A program made the translations under genes and the position numbers. The notes beneath the pieces were generated by a model, which was given only the letters and a program-made list of their open reading frames with translations, ran no database searches and was not told the DNA's origin. DNA of 6,960 nucleotides from Chloroflexi bacterium UBA6265 (GTDB taxonomy: Bacteria > Chloroflexota > Chloroflexia > Thermomicrobiales > UBA6265): assembly GCA_002440805.1 (NCBI GenBank), contig DJVD01000085.1, forward strand, positions 1-6,960, given 5' to 3'. This document shows positions 6,288 through 6,960 of this stretch, piece after piece; the stretch's first letter is position 1, and every line of letters starts with the position of its first letter.

Positions 6288-6960
6288 GCGCTGTGCCCCG
6301 CGAACGCCGCTTTGTCCTGGAAAATGAACGCGTGCTTGGCCCGCTCATGTTGGCTCCGGCCGTGCTCTATATCGTGTTACTTGTTGGGCTGCCGCTTGTG
6401 TTGGCAGTGCTCTATGCCTTTTCGTCGGTTACGGCCGGCGACCCACGCATTGATAGCTGGGACGACTTTGTTGGCCTGAAGAACTTCCGCCAGGTTTGGA
6501 ACGATGGCGTCTTCACCAAGGCGTTGCGCAACACGATCTTTTTCACCATCGTCTCCCAGATCATTGTGTTGATTCTCAGTAATATCCTCGCCCAGGTGTT
6601 GATTTCGGATTTTCCCGGCAAAAAGATCTTCCGGTTCCTGGTGATGTTGCCGTGGACGACACCCATTGCGCTCTCGGTGCTGGGCTGGTTCTGGATTTTC
6701 GATTCGGTGTACAGCCCCATCGATTATGTGCTGCGCGAAGTCGGTTTGTTGGGTCCCGGCAATCCATGGGGACCGCAACGCAATATGTATTGGCTTGGCG
6801 AAACGATTTTGGCGCAGGGGTCGGTGTTGATGATTCACGTTTGGCGTACATTGCCGCTCGCCACCGTGATCCTGCTGGGCGGGCTGACCTCGATTCCGCA
6901 CGAGATCAATGAGGCCGCCGATATCGACGGGGCCGGTTTCTTTCGCAAGCTGTTCATGAT
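6284..6960 (+). CDS. Sugar-type ABC transporter permease, MalF/UgpA family (3' end outside window)
   Basis: The frame opens at ATG 6284, overlapping the ATPase stop by 4 nt (ATGA), with AGGA at 6272-6275 as ribosome binding site, and stays open to the window edge (225 complete codons). It encodes an inner-membrane channel subunit. Visible features are a hydrophobic first segment at about 20-46 (LMLAPAVLYIVLLVGLPLVL), the conserved DFVGLKNFRQVW block (61-72), segments at about 81-105, 116-138 and 176-200, and MLPWTTPIALSVLGWFW (121-137). The EAA loop EINEAADIDGAGFFRKLFM (207-225) carries the invariant E-A-A...D-G-A pattern that docks with the ATPase. Family members are near 290-310 residues, so roughly one quarter is missing beyond the edge because of the window, not truncation. 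The partner MalG/UgpE-type permease is probably encoded next. Confidence 0.93.
   Translation, partial: MSAVPRERRFVLENERVLGPLMLAPAVLYIVLLVGLPLVLAVLYAFSSVTAGDPRIDSWDDFVGLKNFRQVWNDGVFTKALRNTIFFTIVSQIIVLILSNILAQVLISDFPGKKIFRFLVMLPWTTPIALSVLGWFWIFDSVYSPIDYVLREVGLLGPGNPWGPQRNMYWLGETILAQGSVLMIHVWRTLPLATVILLGGLTSIPHEINEAADIDGAGFFRKLFM

Overview
The window holds two adjacent ABC-type solute importers, all encoded on the + strand and tightly packed, with no mobile element, RNA gene, CRISPR array or defence gene visible. The DNA is moderately GC-rich, has strong Shine-Dalgarno sequences (GGAG/AGGAGG type), and is clearly bacterial. Both solute-binding proteins start with a twin-arginine (SRRQ...) signal and neither has a lipobox cysteine. 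That style is common in Chloroflexota (Thermomicrobia-like lineages) and some relatives, but the taxonomic guess is an inference with low confidence.

Region 1 (1-3625) is a peptide/nickel-type (PepT/Opp/Dpp) importer cassette. A 149-nt leader with a possible 28-codon leader ORF and a bulged hairpin precedes a family 5 solute-binding protein (150-1712), a DppB-type permease (1744-2661, GTG start) and a DppC-type permease (2662-3555, start codon directly abutting the previous stop). A strong rho-independent terminator (3589-3624) closes the unit. No DppD/DppF-type ATPase lies between the permeases and the terminator, so the energising subunits must be encoded upstream of the window or elsewhere.

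Region 2 (3626-6960, continuing past the edge) is a CUT1-type (carbohydrate uptake) importer. It comprises a Tat-exported family 1 solute-binding protein (3723-5156), a perfect 12-bp hairpin in the intergenic gap (5185-5211), a MalK/UgpC-type ATPase (5238-6287) and a MalF/UgpA-type permease (6284 to beyond 6960) that overlaps the ATPase gene by 4 nt. The permease is cut by the window edge just inside its EAA cytoplasmic loop. A second, MalG/UgpE-type permease would be expected next, outside the window.

In each system the binding protein would capture substrate outside the membrane and pass it to a two-permease channel driven by ATPase subunits on the cytoplasmic face. The adjacency suggests a nutrient-scavenging or catabolic locus, but neither substrate can be read from the sequence. 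I see no evidence of a previously undescribed system. The points most worth checking are the missing ATPases of the first importer, the two intergenic/leader hairpins, and the lipobox-free Tat signals on both binding proteins.
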